This document shows, in pieces, positions 1-11,145 of a DNA stretch of 64,000 bases. A program made the translations under genes and the position numbers. Under the pieces are notes generated by a model that ran no database searches, was not told the origin of the DNA, and saw nothing but the letters and a program-made list of their open reading frames with translations. Source of the DNA: Edaphochlamys debaryana (Eukaryota; Chlorophyta; Chlorophyceae; Chlamydomonadales); assembly GCA_016858145.1 (NCBI GenBank), contig JAEHOE010000046.1, positions 496,001 through 560,000 on the forward strand, written 5' to 3'. Positions within the stretch are counted from its first letter, which is position 1. Each line of letters begins with the position of its first letter.

Positions 1-1254
1 CGTCCGGCGGAGGGAACGGCGGGTTGAGCGGAGCTGCGTGCGTGGGGAAGGGCCGCCAGGGGAAAAAGATGAGAGGGGCTTGGGCTGGGCCGCAATACCC
101 CCAACGCCCGGCCCGCGTCAGGGTGGGCTTGCGGCACTCAGACGCTGCGGGCTGCTGTCAAGGCACGGAGTCCAAGCCGTGCAGGGTCCAAGCCAGGGGC
201 CCAAGCCGTGCCGTGCCGTCCTGTAGGGTACCCGCGAGGGCTGGGCCCCACACCCGGGGCCTGCACCTGAGCGTAAGGGACGTGTGCGAGTGGGGCTCCC
301 GGTGCCCCCGCTCACCCGGCGGAAGGCAGTAGAGCTGGGCGGTCGAGTCCTCAATCAGAATCTGCCCCGGGCCGGGCCGACAGCCCGACAGGTCGAAGGT
401 GACGCCACTGTCTGCCAGGGGGCAAGGTGGCAGGCACAGGGGGGGGCAGAGTGGGCGGGCAGGAAGAGGCCCCAGGCAGGTGCAGTGAGTGCCCGTGCCC
501 GTGCTTCTCCCTAACTTTCCACCGACAAAAGGGTTCAGGCGCCCCGGTATGTTTGCATTCAAATCACTTACTGACTACCCAGCCGTTGTCGGGGTTCGTG
601 GCGCACTCTCGGCAGTTCAGGATACAATCTAGACAGCTATACGTGCAGTAGCTGCAGGCACGTAGACCCATGTTGAAGAAGTCCCCGGACGAATACAGGA
701 TGTGGCGGAGGCTCAGGAAGGGACAGGTTGGGGGGCACAGAGCACCTTCTGCGGGGCGGAAAGGCGATTGCGGAGGGGGGCGATACTTTTGGGCTGGTGG
801 CATGGAAAAACGGCGTGGCCGCTGGGCGGGTTGAGCTCGCAGAAGTGAGCTCGCGGAGAGCGGGTGAGCGGGGGCCGGAGGGGGTAACGAGCAGCTGTCG
901 CCGCGGCAGCGTCGCACACCCACCCTGAAGAAGCTGCCGGGCCGCCGTTGCTGTAAGCTTTGGCCCAGTGCGCTGCCCATAGTGGGCATCTGCAGTCGCA
1001 CAGGGGCGAGCAGGTAGGCGACACACAGTGAGCCCTCGTGAGCCCTAGGCCCATCGATGCCAAAGGCTTCGTCGAGCTGGGGAAAGTCGAATCCGGCGTC
1101 GCGGTGCTCCTGTGACCGCGCTAGCACAAATTGCTGGCGAGTTTTCGTGTCGCTTACCGCGGTATCGCGCCCCCAGTGCTAGTGCTAGGGTAGACGCTAG
1201 ACAGAGAAGAAGCGTCAATCGGCTAAGCGGTCCGGCTTGTCTGCGCGGACCCAT
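1..1254 (-). CDS. Gametolysin-type metalloprotease paralogue, 5' part only
   Basis: This is the N-terminal part of a second gene of the family found complete at 3675-9976; the catalytic part lies beyond the left edge. Exon 1 (1158-1254) starts at an ATG and encodes a signal peptide with hydrophobic core LTLLLCLASTLALALGA. It is 97 nt long, exactly like exon 1 of the neighbour. A likely exon 2 is 924-1120. A Cys-rich exon ends at 572 with a GTAAGT donor and contains SSGDFFNMGLRACSYC, matching CSGDTSNLGLRACTTC in the neighbour. A further exon near 320-422 ends in AQLYCLPPG, matching AALYCLPA. The family assignment rests on this exon-by-exon match, because no protease motif is inside the window. 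The frame of exon 2 does not correspond to that of the neighbour's exon 2, so this exon is the least certain. The protein is expected to be secreted. Confidence 0.6.
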
Positions 1255-3674
1255 ATTTGAATGGCGCAGCTGGCGCAAGTCACACCAGCCAGCGCCCTAT
1301 AGTCTATCGACAGGGTTAAGTAAGTAGTTACACGCTATACCCTACTGTGAAAGTCACATAGGCACTAGCTGCCCGTTTGATTGGGCGCTGCATCGGGGCA
1401 ATGAGGGCCGTTGGCAGTACTCGCACCGTCGCACGAGCCGGTTCTGCGTCCAGCCCGCGCTCTTACTTGCCTGCTGCACTACCTCTGCGGCACCTACTGC
1501 TACCTTGTTGAGCTTGTATCCGGTTGAGTACGCAACATCTACCGCTACTTGGCACATCTTCGCTCTGGCTTCCGCAGGCACAATGGAGGAATGAGGCTGC
1601 GGTGTCGCCTCAGCTGCATGACGAGGCCTTCATGGTTACAAACTGGCTGGGTACGAACCAACCGGCGCCAGATGCGCCACGCATGTGCTACAGCGCTGCT
1701 GCCCCTGCCCTCCGCAGGGCGCTGCTTTCCCTGCTGGGCCAGGCTGGGCCCCTCGCCCCCAGCCCACAGCCTCGCAGATACCTCCGCAGCTTGCTCTCAG
1801 CTTGCGTGCGGCCGGCGCGGGCTGCGCGGCCGGTGACCAGTGCTGGTATCTTCCCTCAGGCCCTTCTGGCTGACCGCCCGAAACCTCCCCTGCGGAGCCC
1901 GAAACCTTCTGGCCATGGGAGCCAGATCCCCCCCCTGGGAGGCCCAGATCCTTCTGGCTGGGTAGGCGGTAGGGGGGGACGTGCGGGGCCGGTCCAAATG
2001 TTCGAGCGAAAGGCAGCCTCAGCCCTACACATTCACCGTCCGAATCCTGCGCCTTCGCCTTCGGTTGGGCTCAGACTCGCCGCCCCGCCCCTCGCCCGTC
2101 AGTTGCGCGCTTCACCCCTGTGGGGCCTTGCCATGTCTGCCTCTCCCAACACGTTGCGGTTCCCGTGGCGGCTCCCTGGTGTCGAGCTAGCTGTCAGTCT
2201 GGAGGCGCACCGTGGCCAGCTTCTTATCCGCCGCCCCTGCCACTGAGTCTTTTCCCCGGCTGACTCGACGCTGCGCTTCACTTTGATCACAGGGGGGCCC
2301 ACGCGCTCTAGAGGGACTGGCGAACGCCTGCACGCACGACACCGGGGGGCTCGACACCAGGAGCCAGGAAGGTACCGTTGGCGCGCGCGGATGCCCTTAG
2401 GTTAGCCCCTGCAAATTTGCACACCGACACGCTCAGCAGCATCCCCCGTCATCGTTCTGACTACACAGCACAACGTCCGGCCCGCTGCTGTGCCTGGTAG
2501 ACTCCCCTCGCCCCATTCTTGATCGGTATCCCTGAGTCGCATACGTGGGTTAGGGCTGGGCTGGGGTTGTCACGGCGGCTCATGTTCCGCTTCTTAAAGG
2601 TAGCGCAGGGCTCAAATGGACATGCCCACCAGCAAGACAGGACCCGTCCCTTCCGTCCGTGGATGGCGCCAAGTCACATGCGACAATACCCAGCGCAACA
2701 TCCTCATTACTCAAGGGTGATTGCACACATCGCAACTGCAACTGTCCCCGTACGTGTAGCCGGCATAGACGCTTGCATTCCGTCCAGTACCGCCCGGTAT
2801 GCGCCTGCTGTAGCCGTTGCCAGCTCACTCCCGCTTCCGCCGCCCGGCCTCAAAGGAAGGGCGCTTGGGCCACAGCAGGATATGACAACCGACAATTGCC
2901 CAGATCAATGGGGCCGTACAACGTTCAATCTGCTTGCGGCAACCCGAAGTGCGAAAACACAGAAACTGCCCATGAGCCATGTGCACAGCCACCCTCTCCT
3001 TCCATGACGCACAGAATCGTGCAGCCTAAGCAGAAAGCACACGCAATACCGCGCAGAACATCGTCTTTCCATGGTCAAGGGCTGAATATGAATGCGGCCC
3101 CAGGCGGGCCCCGCAAAACCTATATACTATGTGCAACACTTATTTGCGCAGGGACTAGTGGATAAGCAGGGCTGGGGCCTCCACCGTTGCGACCCAGGCA
3201 CAGCTGTGCCCAGGGGGGGTCGCTATGAGGCATACTTCCACATACGTCAGCCAGATGGCAATGTGGTCTCTCAAGGCGTGGTGATAAGCGTCTGTCTAAA
3301 CCTGATCACGGCACCCGCGGCGACGAACGCGAGGACAGGAGCCCCCACCTGAGCCCTTCTGGACCCTGTTGCGTGCCGCGAGCCGGCCCATACGCGCACG
3401 TCTTGGCGCGACTGGTTCGTAAGCGGCAGGCCTACGCGATTCCCACCCGCAAGCACGCACATCATCCGGACAATGAATCCCTGAATCATGCGATTGAATT
3501 TGCTGGGTCCTATGGGCTCTGTGCGGCGTCCCCACGTCCAGACGTGACCCCACGTTCGCTTAGATCCATGACTGCATCTCGCGCCGCCATGGATCCACCA
3601 TGGACGTGGGCGTGGCGGCATCCCACGTGAGCGGCCACGCGTGATTGCCACGTCCGCATGGATCTATGGATCCA
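1255..3674. other. Intergenic, no supported gene
   Basis: This 2.4 kb lies between the start of the left paralogue and the stop of the complete metalloprotease, both on the minus strand. It should hold the 3' UTR of the latter and the promoter of the former. The nearest TGTAA on the minus strand (TTACA at 1636-1640) is about 2 kb from the stop, so I do not assign a poly(A) site. Open frames here are not framed by convincing splice sites and resemble no family I recognise. Confidence 0.5.
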
Positions 3675-6600
3675 CTAGGTGGCGTGGCGGCGGCCAGCCG
3701 TGATCGGGGGCGGCGGCCGGGGCGACGGCCGGGGCGGAGGCGAAGGCCGGGGGGGTGGCGGCGGCCGGGGAGGCTTCGGCGGCCGAGGAGGCCGAGGAGG
3801 CCGCGGCGGCTTTGGCGGCCGCGGCGGTGACGGACTGCGGCGGGGCGACGGTGGGCGCGGGGACGGCGGGCGCGGGGGGGGAGACCGCGGGGAAGGAGGG
3901 CGCGGGGACGGGGGGCGCGGGGAAGGCGGCCGAGGCGGGGGGCTGCGCGGGACGGGGGGTGACGGACTGCGGGCGGTTGGCGGCTTGGGCGACGGTGGCG
4001 GTGAGGATCGAAAGGCAGCGCAGTCTGGATCTTCGGCGTCAGTCAGGCCGTCGCAATCGTCGTCGAGCTGTGGGTTGAGGAGGGGAGGGGAGGGGAGGGC
4101 AAAAGGTTTGCAGGTGGCTGGGGCTTCAGATCTGAGCAGCACAGCATGCCTGCCTTCTCGAGGCGGCGGCGCCCTCCCCACGCGAAGTCCCGTTGGCCTA
4201 GGGTACAAGGATACTCACGCCGTTGGAGCAGGGGCCGTCAGCGCCATCCGACTCCTTGTTGAGGTTGAAGTAGCAGATCCACACAGTTGCCGCGCTGCGT
4301 GGGGTGCGTGTGTTGGGGAGAGGAGTGTTGACAGCGAGCACGAAGACGTACCGACAACACCTAGCGGCTAGCACTAAGCCCCTGAATTCATGCAACGCCG
4401 CAAGAGTGCTGCTCAGTCGTGGAGGCTCGGAAAGGGCGGGATCAGAGCGGGCCAATTTTGCGCGGCGGCGGGGTCCGCGGCCCCGCTCCCCGGCCTGCCC
4501 CCACGTCTCCCAGAGCGCCCAGAGAAGTCTTCCCTGCAGCTACTAAGCCCCCTGCCCGCGCGCACGTGGAGGTGAAGCTGACGGTTTGCACGTGCAGGCC
4601 GTTCACAGCGAAGGACGAACCGTTGAGGGGACCAAAGTCGCGCCTGTGATGGGGGCGGATGGGGAAAAACGCGAGGGCAAGAGGGCGAGGGCTAGCTGAA
4701 GAGGCGGTTGAGTTGGGGGCAACTTGAGGGCAGGCCACCTGCACCCAATCTCTGCTTCCCGCTTCTGCACGGCGGCAAGGGCTTTGGCGCCAATACTGAA
4801 ACTCAGTGTTTGTTTCCCGGAGACACCAATTTGGATCATCTTGGCATCGCTGTCCGCCAGTGCCAATCCAAGCATCAAACGTCGCACCTGAAGAACTGGT
4901 CAGCCGTAAAGCCGTCACGGATTACGGCAGGCTGGCTTCCCAGCGCAGCGATCAGCGATGTCTTCATGTCCGCGTCTTGCGGGTCCGCGCGCGGCGGGTT
5001 CATGACGGTCGAGTTGAAGTTGTGGATCCAGATCTTTGGGGAGGTAGGCGGGGAGGGGCGCAGGTTAGGAGCAAGTCTGTCAGGCGGATGAAGCGGAGGC
5101 CTCCCCAATCCTTCGTTCGGCACCTCGCAGCCACAAGGCTCAGTCGCCAACGCCTGCTTTCCTTCCATTTCCCCGTACCTTTCGGTCGAAGTCGGGGTGC
5201 AGGGCCGAGTCGTAGCCGGGCGACGGCTGGCGCACGCGGTAGGAGAAGAAGAGCTGAAGGGAGGAGGGAAGGGAGCAGGAAGCGCAGCCTCAAAAACCTC
5301 TGGCCTGGGGGTCCTGGGCGAGGCGGAGGAAGGCAGGGTGAAAGCGGGCTCACCTGGTACGTCCGGTTGAGGAGTGCGGCATTCGAGGGCCACCGGGGCT
5401 TGAACTGCGGGGAGCGGGCGAGCACAGGGAGGGTAGTGAGCCTCAGCATTCCATCCCCAGGTGGGGGAGGAGGGCGCGAGCTGTCAGGGAGTGTGTGGTT
5501 GGTCCCGTGTCCTCTGGGGGCAGTACAGTCTCGCCCCCGTGCGTTCCCTGCCGAGCCGCATGGCCCTGTGTAGCCCACCTGCGGCAGCCCAGAGACGTTG
5601 ATGTAGAGGAAGGTGGTGTCGCTGGTGTGCATGGAGGGGATGGTGACCGTGATCTGGGGGGTATACATGGGACAAAGGTTAGGGGTCCATGCAAAGCAAA
5701 GGGGGTGGTGGAAAGGAGCAGTGTGCGAAGGGCCCAGGCAGGGAGCCAGAGCGCGCTGGTGGGTGACAGGCAGGGACGGGGTCAGCACTGGCCCGGACGC
5801 ACCTTGGTGCTACGGCCCATGCTCAGGAGCGAGTAGTTGGCAGCGGGACTGATCCAGCCCGCCTTCCAGGCCTGGCGTCGGGCAAAAGCGGAAAAGAAGA
5901 GGCGTGTGAGGCAGTGTGGCGTCGGGTCAGCGGCTGACGGCCCTTCGACTGACAGCCAAGGGCTGTGGGCCCCAGGCAAGCTCTGCGTGATTCCCGCAGA
6001 CTGCTGAGGAACTCTCCGGTGACCTCGCTAGCTTTGGCGAGCTCGATCAAACTTTATTAGCAGTGAGGCAGAGGCTGCTAAGTACGGTAGCTCCCCAGGG
6101 GCCTCGCTAGCTCCCCGGTGAACTTTGGGCAGGACCGTGGCGTTGCGACACGCACCTCGGGGGCGCTCGGGCAGTACATGGTCATGTTGTAGTACGGATC
6201 GTCCTCGGGCCAACCGCTGCCCATGGGATCCGTGAAGTCCTCGTACTCCTGCGAGTGTGCCGTACAGTTATGTGATGTTGTACAGCTGAGTGATCTGGCA
6301 TTGGTTATAGGCTTATAGATGGAGGCCTTCATTGGCATGGTCCCTCAGAGGTATGGGCCACATGTTGGGCCTGATGGTCAGACCGTTGTACGGATGCCCG
6401 AAGAATTGAATCGCACCTGGTTGAAGTTGTCGATCCAGCGGTTGGCGTGCTGCAGGCCGACGTTGTGCGCAAGCTCCTGAAACAAGACCTGCATGTCCAC
6501 CTGGGAGGGAAGAGAAGCGGGCGAGCGGGGTTCAGCAAGGAAGCTGGAGGTTTGTCTGAGGGCCAACGAATGTAAATGCCAGTCCGCTCTGGAGCGCGTA

Positions 6601-9600
6601 TCCCTCAAGCCCCGCTCTGTACTCACCACGTCGCTCCCCTGGTTGATCCAGGTGTTGCAGGTGGTGGCGCACCCAATCGAGGCCATGCCGGGCCAGCCGC
6701 AGTTGTCCCGCTGGGCCATGAACAGCGTCTTGCGCTTGTACAGGCGGTTCAGGTCGGACGACGTCGTGATGCCAAGGGTCTGTATAGTGAGCGATACACA
6801 CACATGAAAGTGTTCAGCGAGTTTCTTGTGAGATGTGCGGTGGGGGCTTGCGGATGCATGCCTTCCGGCATTTGCATATCATGCGTCCTGGCAGCTTAGG
6901 CGCGAGACACGGGGGTGTTACTGGTAGGATCATTACCTGCTGCACTTGCGCGAGACCGTCCTTCAGCCAGCCGTACAGCTCGGGCGTGTCGCAGCTGTTG
7001 GCGGTGTCGTACATTGTGGTGCCTTGGTAGATGCCGCTGCGGTTGGCGGTTGAGCGGGGCCACTCAGTCCATGCTAGGGCGGCCGCACTCCACACAAGGT
7101 GGATGCTATCCAAATGGTGGGATGCTGGCCAAGCGTTCTTAGATACGAGCAACCCAGAACAGTTCGCTTACGCAAGGACGAGCACGCAACTTAGCACACA
7201 AGCTTACGTGCAGTTGAGGACGATATTCTGTACGACCACATTCGCGGGCAAGTAGCGGAGCTTATTCCAGGAGCAGGTCTGGTAGTAGTGTTGCAGGGTC
7301 ACGTTCCTGGAGGGCTGACCCTGGACTGCGTTGAACAGATACTCCTTGAGCCGCTGTCCGGGCGACGAAACAGCACATGCGGAGGAGGGCCGGGAGGGGA
7401 TTTCAGTTCAGGGTTTCTGTCCCGGCCCCCGCAGAACGTGAGGATACTCAATGCAGGCAGACGGAGGGGAGCGCCTGACCTAGGCACCACGCATGTCACA
7501 TCCAGCCAGCCCTGTTCCTGCCCCAGCCCCCGCGCACCTGCAGCTTGATGGGGTTCCGCATGCCGCACATGTCCGCAAGCATCACGACGGCCGTGATGTT
7601 GACGGGCACGCCGCCAACCACGAAATCTGCAATGTAGGGCGACCCACATCAAAATAGGGCGTCTAGCGGCCAGATTAAAGGATGCTGATGGGGCTCCACG
7701 CAGAGGGGGGTGCTCGGGGGGGCGCTCGGGTGCCGAGCTCGGTGCCGTGTGCGATTGCGTCCATGCCGCCCCAGACGCAAGCCGGGCCACCATCGCCCTT
7801 TGTTTCATACTCTTTCACCTCACTGACACGTAGCGTGATTCTCATCAAACCATGGACGCCAAGCGCAACACACGCCCGCGGCTGGGCCTAGCGCTAGCAC
7901 TCGTTCCTTCTGGCGGGATATGAGCCCCCGCACGGCCGGCAGACCGGTGGAGGAGCAGCCCGGCGCGAGCCTAGGAACGCACCTTTGCCAGACTCTCGGG
8001 CGCTCTGGCGAGCCTGGGTGGGGTCCACAAGGCACAGCCCCGCCGAGGGGTCGCACTGAAGGGTTGGGTCCGCTAGGAGGCGGCGGCGACTGGCCGGGTC
8101 CGTTGGCTTGGCGATGGTGAAGTTGACCTGCGAGCGGGTCATCAAGGGATTTTGTTATTTGCAGCGGAGATAGGGCTGCTACAGGCGTCTCAGCGGCGCT
8201 CATATATGCGGTGACCTGGTGTGAGTGGGTCGTACTACCGTAGCCGAACCCCGTTTCGGTCCCAGGGTCAAGTGCAGCGCACAGGCCCCCACCTTGTCGC
8301 CGGTTTGAACGTCTGACGAATCGGATAGCAAGGTAGGAAGCGTGAAGCTGACGCGGGTGGCGTTGGCCCCGGGGCCATCTGGCGTGCCGAAGGTCACGGT
8401 GTACGTCATGTTCGGTGGGCCCCGGCTGTTGTACAGGTGGGGAGGCGGCAGTACAAGCCACAGGGATCAGGAACAGGGGCCGGGATGACAAGGGATGGGT
8501 GCCAGAGGTGCGAAGGCGCCATGCCACAAGATCTTACTGTGGGTCGTTGGGGTTATGGATGTGTGACGTGTACACCTCCATCGTGCCAACCTGGGTCTCA
8601 ATGCTGAACCCGGGGGGCGGGCGCGGGCGGGGCGCGGGTGGAGGAGCTGCAGGGAGGAGAGAAGAGCGGCGAGGAAGATGGCGGGGAGACTGTTTAGCGA
8701 AAGCCCAGGAAAGGGGCTTTCCAGACCCGGCGGGTCCATCGGTGGAAGCACGTGCGAGTGGCCGACACCTCCCACCCCACCCTCCAAGACCGCGCAGGCG
8801 CAAACGCCCACAGAGGGTCGCGTCACCTTCACAAGACCCTCCCCGCTACGCCTCCCCAGCGCCTTTCATGCGCCATCCGTCAGCAGCCTCGGAAGTGACA
8901 ACGTGCGCTCTTTCCCTCAACTATACACACCAGGGAGCACTGCTTAACACTCACGTGCCGGCAGGCAGTACAGAGCCGCGGTTGCCTCGTTCAGCATGAC
9001 ACACCCCGGTATGGGTGCGCAACTCGCCAAGTTAACCTTGACGTTCGCCTCTGGGGGTAGGGCAGGCAGGGCATGTGCGGTCGGGGCCAAGGCTCAGTGC
9101 GAGTACAAGTGCGGGCGCTGGGTTGCGCGGGGCAGGCGTCAAGACCTGTCAAAGACAGGGCACAGACAGGGCGTAGCATGGTCTCGGAGCCCTAGCCCAG
9201 GATGGGGTTCATAGTGTGCCGGTCCTTGCCCCCTGCTCCCCTGCAGGCCCCAACCAACAGCCCAGACAGCTGAACTCACTGTAGATCCAGGCATTATCAG
9301 CGTAGGAGGAGCACTCCCCACAGCCCACGGTACACGTCGTGGCGTTGAAGACGCATGTGGTGCACGCGCGCAGGCCGAGGTTGGACGTGTCGCCGGAGCA
9401 GTTGAGGATTTGGCGGATGCTAACGAAGGGACACACGCCTGGGGCGGACGGGTGCACACGAAGAGGTTCGTTGGGCTTACGCATGTGAGCAAGGGCGCGG
9501 CAGGGCTGGGCGAGCGGACTAGTGTGGGCCGCTCGGGGGGTGGGGTACGGGCACAGAAGTTTCGGGCGTGGCACGCGGGTGTGGCACGCGGCACGCTCAC

Positions 9601-9976
9601 TCACCAAGAAGCCGCCTGCCCGCCGTGCCCCAAAGCTGCGAGCCTAATTGCTGGTCATCTTGGTAACCTGCAGGCGCACGGGGAGGTTCGTGGCCGGCGC
9701 TGTCTGGGCATGTGGGGACCGGAAGGTGAAGCGAGCAGCAACTAGCGCCTTGACCACGCCAACCGGAATGGACAACACCTTCGACTCCTACACATACGCC
9801 CGACCGAAGCTGAGCGGCGTGGCTATACCCCGGCCGGGCCGAGCCCTTTACTCCGTGCGTGGCGAATTTTCGTGCTCACCGCGAGCCCGAGCGCCCAGTG
9901 ATACCGCTGAAATGTAAGCTAGACAGAGCAGTGCCAGCCATCGCCCAAGCGTCCCGGCTCGTCTACAAGGACCCAT
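3675..9976 (-). CDS. Gametolysin-like extracellular metalloprotease (peptidase M11), Pro-rich tail
   Basis: Secreted zinc protease of the gametolysin/VMP family, which digests hydroxyproline-rich walls of volvocine algae. Exons: 9880-9976, 9668-9787, 9280-9438, 8955-9050, 8538-8646, 8293-8425, 7983-8127, 7538-7626, 7208-7353, 6937-7036, 6627-6779, 6417-6500, 6156-6248, 5803-5871, 5579-5653, 5354-5404, 5179-5253, 4888-5033, 4566-4643, 4219-4294, 3675-4067. They join without a stop into 828 aa. Order: signal peptide (1-32), Cys-rich N-terminal region, short Pro-rich linker, then the protease domain with QELAHNVGLQH at 457-467 (QExxHxxGxxH, the Gln variant known from Volvox VMPs) and DFTDPMGSG downstream. 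The C terminus has DDDCDG at 700-705 and about 100 residues of SPPPRPP-type repeats, a likely hydroxylation and glycosylation target. Exon 2 is the weakest link: an alternative donor inside exon 1 would put it in another frame. Confidence 0.87.
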
Positions 9977-11145
9977 ATTCAAGCTCGCGCGCAGCTGGCT
10001 GTCCCCGCACCAGCTGCGGCAAGCTCTGAGCAGCGCGTGGTGTACTGTATTACGTCTATGTCAAAGTATATGTTTGTGCGGCCAAGCCAACATCGGGGCG
10101 GACGTTGGGCACTCCGCTGTTCAAAGAATTTACGAGCGTGAGCCTTAGCAGCAGCAGCTGGTCGGACGCTGACGCAGTTTGCTGGTAACGCTAATATTCT
10201 GCCTTTGTGCATACAATACAACAGTTGAATCAGCGGACAACCATTCCCATCGTCGGCCCATCGTTCCTGAGTAAGACGGCGGTCCGACATCGTCCCCACC
10301 TGTAGCTCCATTCGACCCCCTACCTGCGCATCCTGCCATCGATCCCAGCTGAAGGTTTGGTGGCTGCAGATGAGCAGCTAGGCGCACTGGGCCCCACACG
10401 GCCTCCTGCACGGCCCCACCTTTCAGGACCTTCCCATACCCCATCCCCGCACGAGCCCGCAACGCCATACCCGTCTTCCCCTCATGGCCAACACTCCACG
10501 TTGCTCCACGCCATTCTCCCCTGCGTTGGGGCGACTAGAAATCTGCGTCGTTCAGAGGCTTGCCAGCTCGGGCGTGGGCTTAGCCGAAGAGGTGGGACCT
10601 CGTGCACTGCGTGGGGACGTCCTCGAAAGTAGCGCGGAGGCAGTAGAGAGCCCCGAGGACCAGAGGGGCAGAGGGGTTCTGTGAGAGGGTGGCACACGTG
10701 CCGCGCATCGGCGTCAGCTCCTCACGGGGGTGGGGGGAGGCGCAAGGTGATGACATGCACGTGCAGAGCGGAACTCTATGACCGACGCAGAGGAGCGGGC
10801 TGTGCAACCCTCGGGTCCACCCCAAGCGTACTCTAGCGAACTTGCAGCGTGCATACGAGGCAGTGAAATGCAGCAGAAATCTTGGCGTATGCGGCGCGGC
10901 CGGCGGTGTGCAGTGGGTGTGCAACAGTCCGTTGTGCGCGCTGTGCCCTACACTTGTTCTGCTGCAGTGAAGTAGCTATTCGTTACTGGCGCTATACAGG
11001 AGTGTACCTCATTCTTCCCCGGACTCCACTGTCATAGACGCGTACGCGTACTGGGTTCGGAAGCAATCCCGAAACACTTGGGCCAGCACGGCGACTGGTG
11101 ACTGTGCGTCACCCTCTTAGCCTTCTTTTGGCGTGTCTTGACAAG
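9977..11145. promoter_or_regulatory. Divergent intergenic region between protease and prolyl hydroxylase
   Basis: About 1.17 kb separates the start codons of two divergently transcribed genes, the metalloprotease (-) and the prolyl 4-hydroxylase (+). It must contain both promoters. I see no unambiguous TATA box or conserved element, and no coding exon. Confidence 0.5.

Noticed and set aside
3679..4371. 230-aa Gly/Arg-rich open frame on the plus strand
   Set aside because: It is the antisense shadow of the Pro-rich tail of the metalloprotease; Pro codons read as Gly/Arg on the other strand.
4644..4887. Exon reading ATFDAWIGTGG or ADSDAKMIQIG in the metalloprotease gene
   Set aside because: The exons ending at 4888 and starting at 4643 join directly in phase 2 and preserve family-like sequence, so this stretch is an intron.
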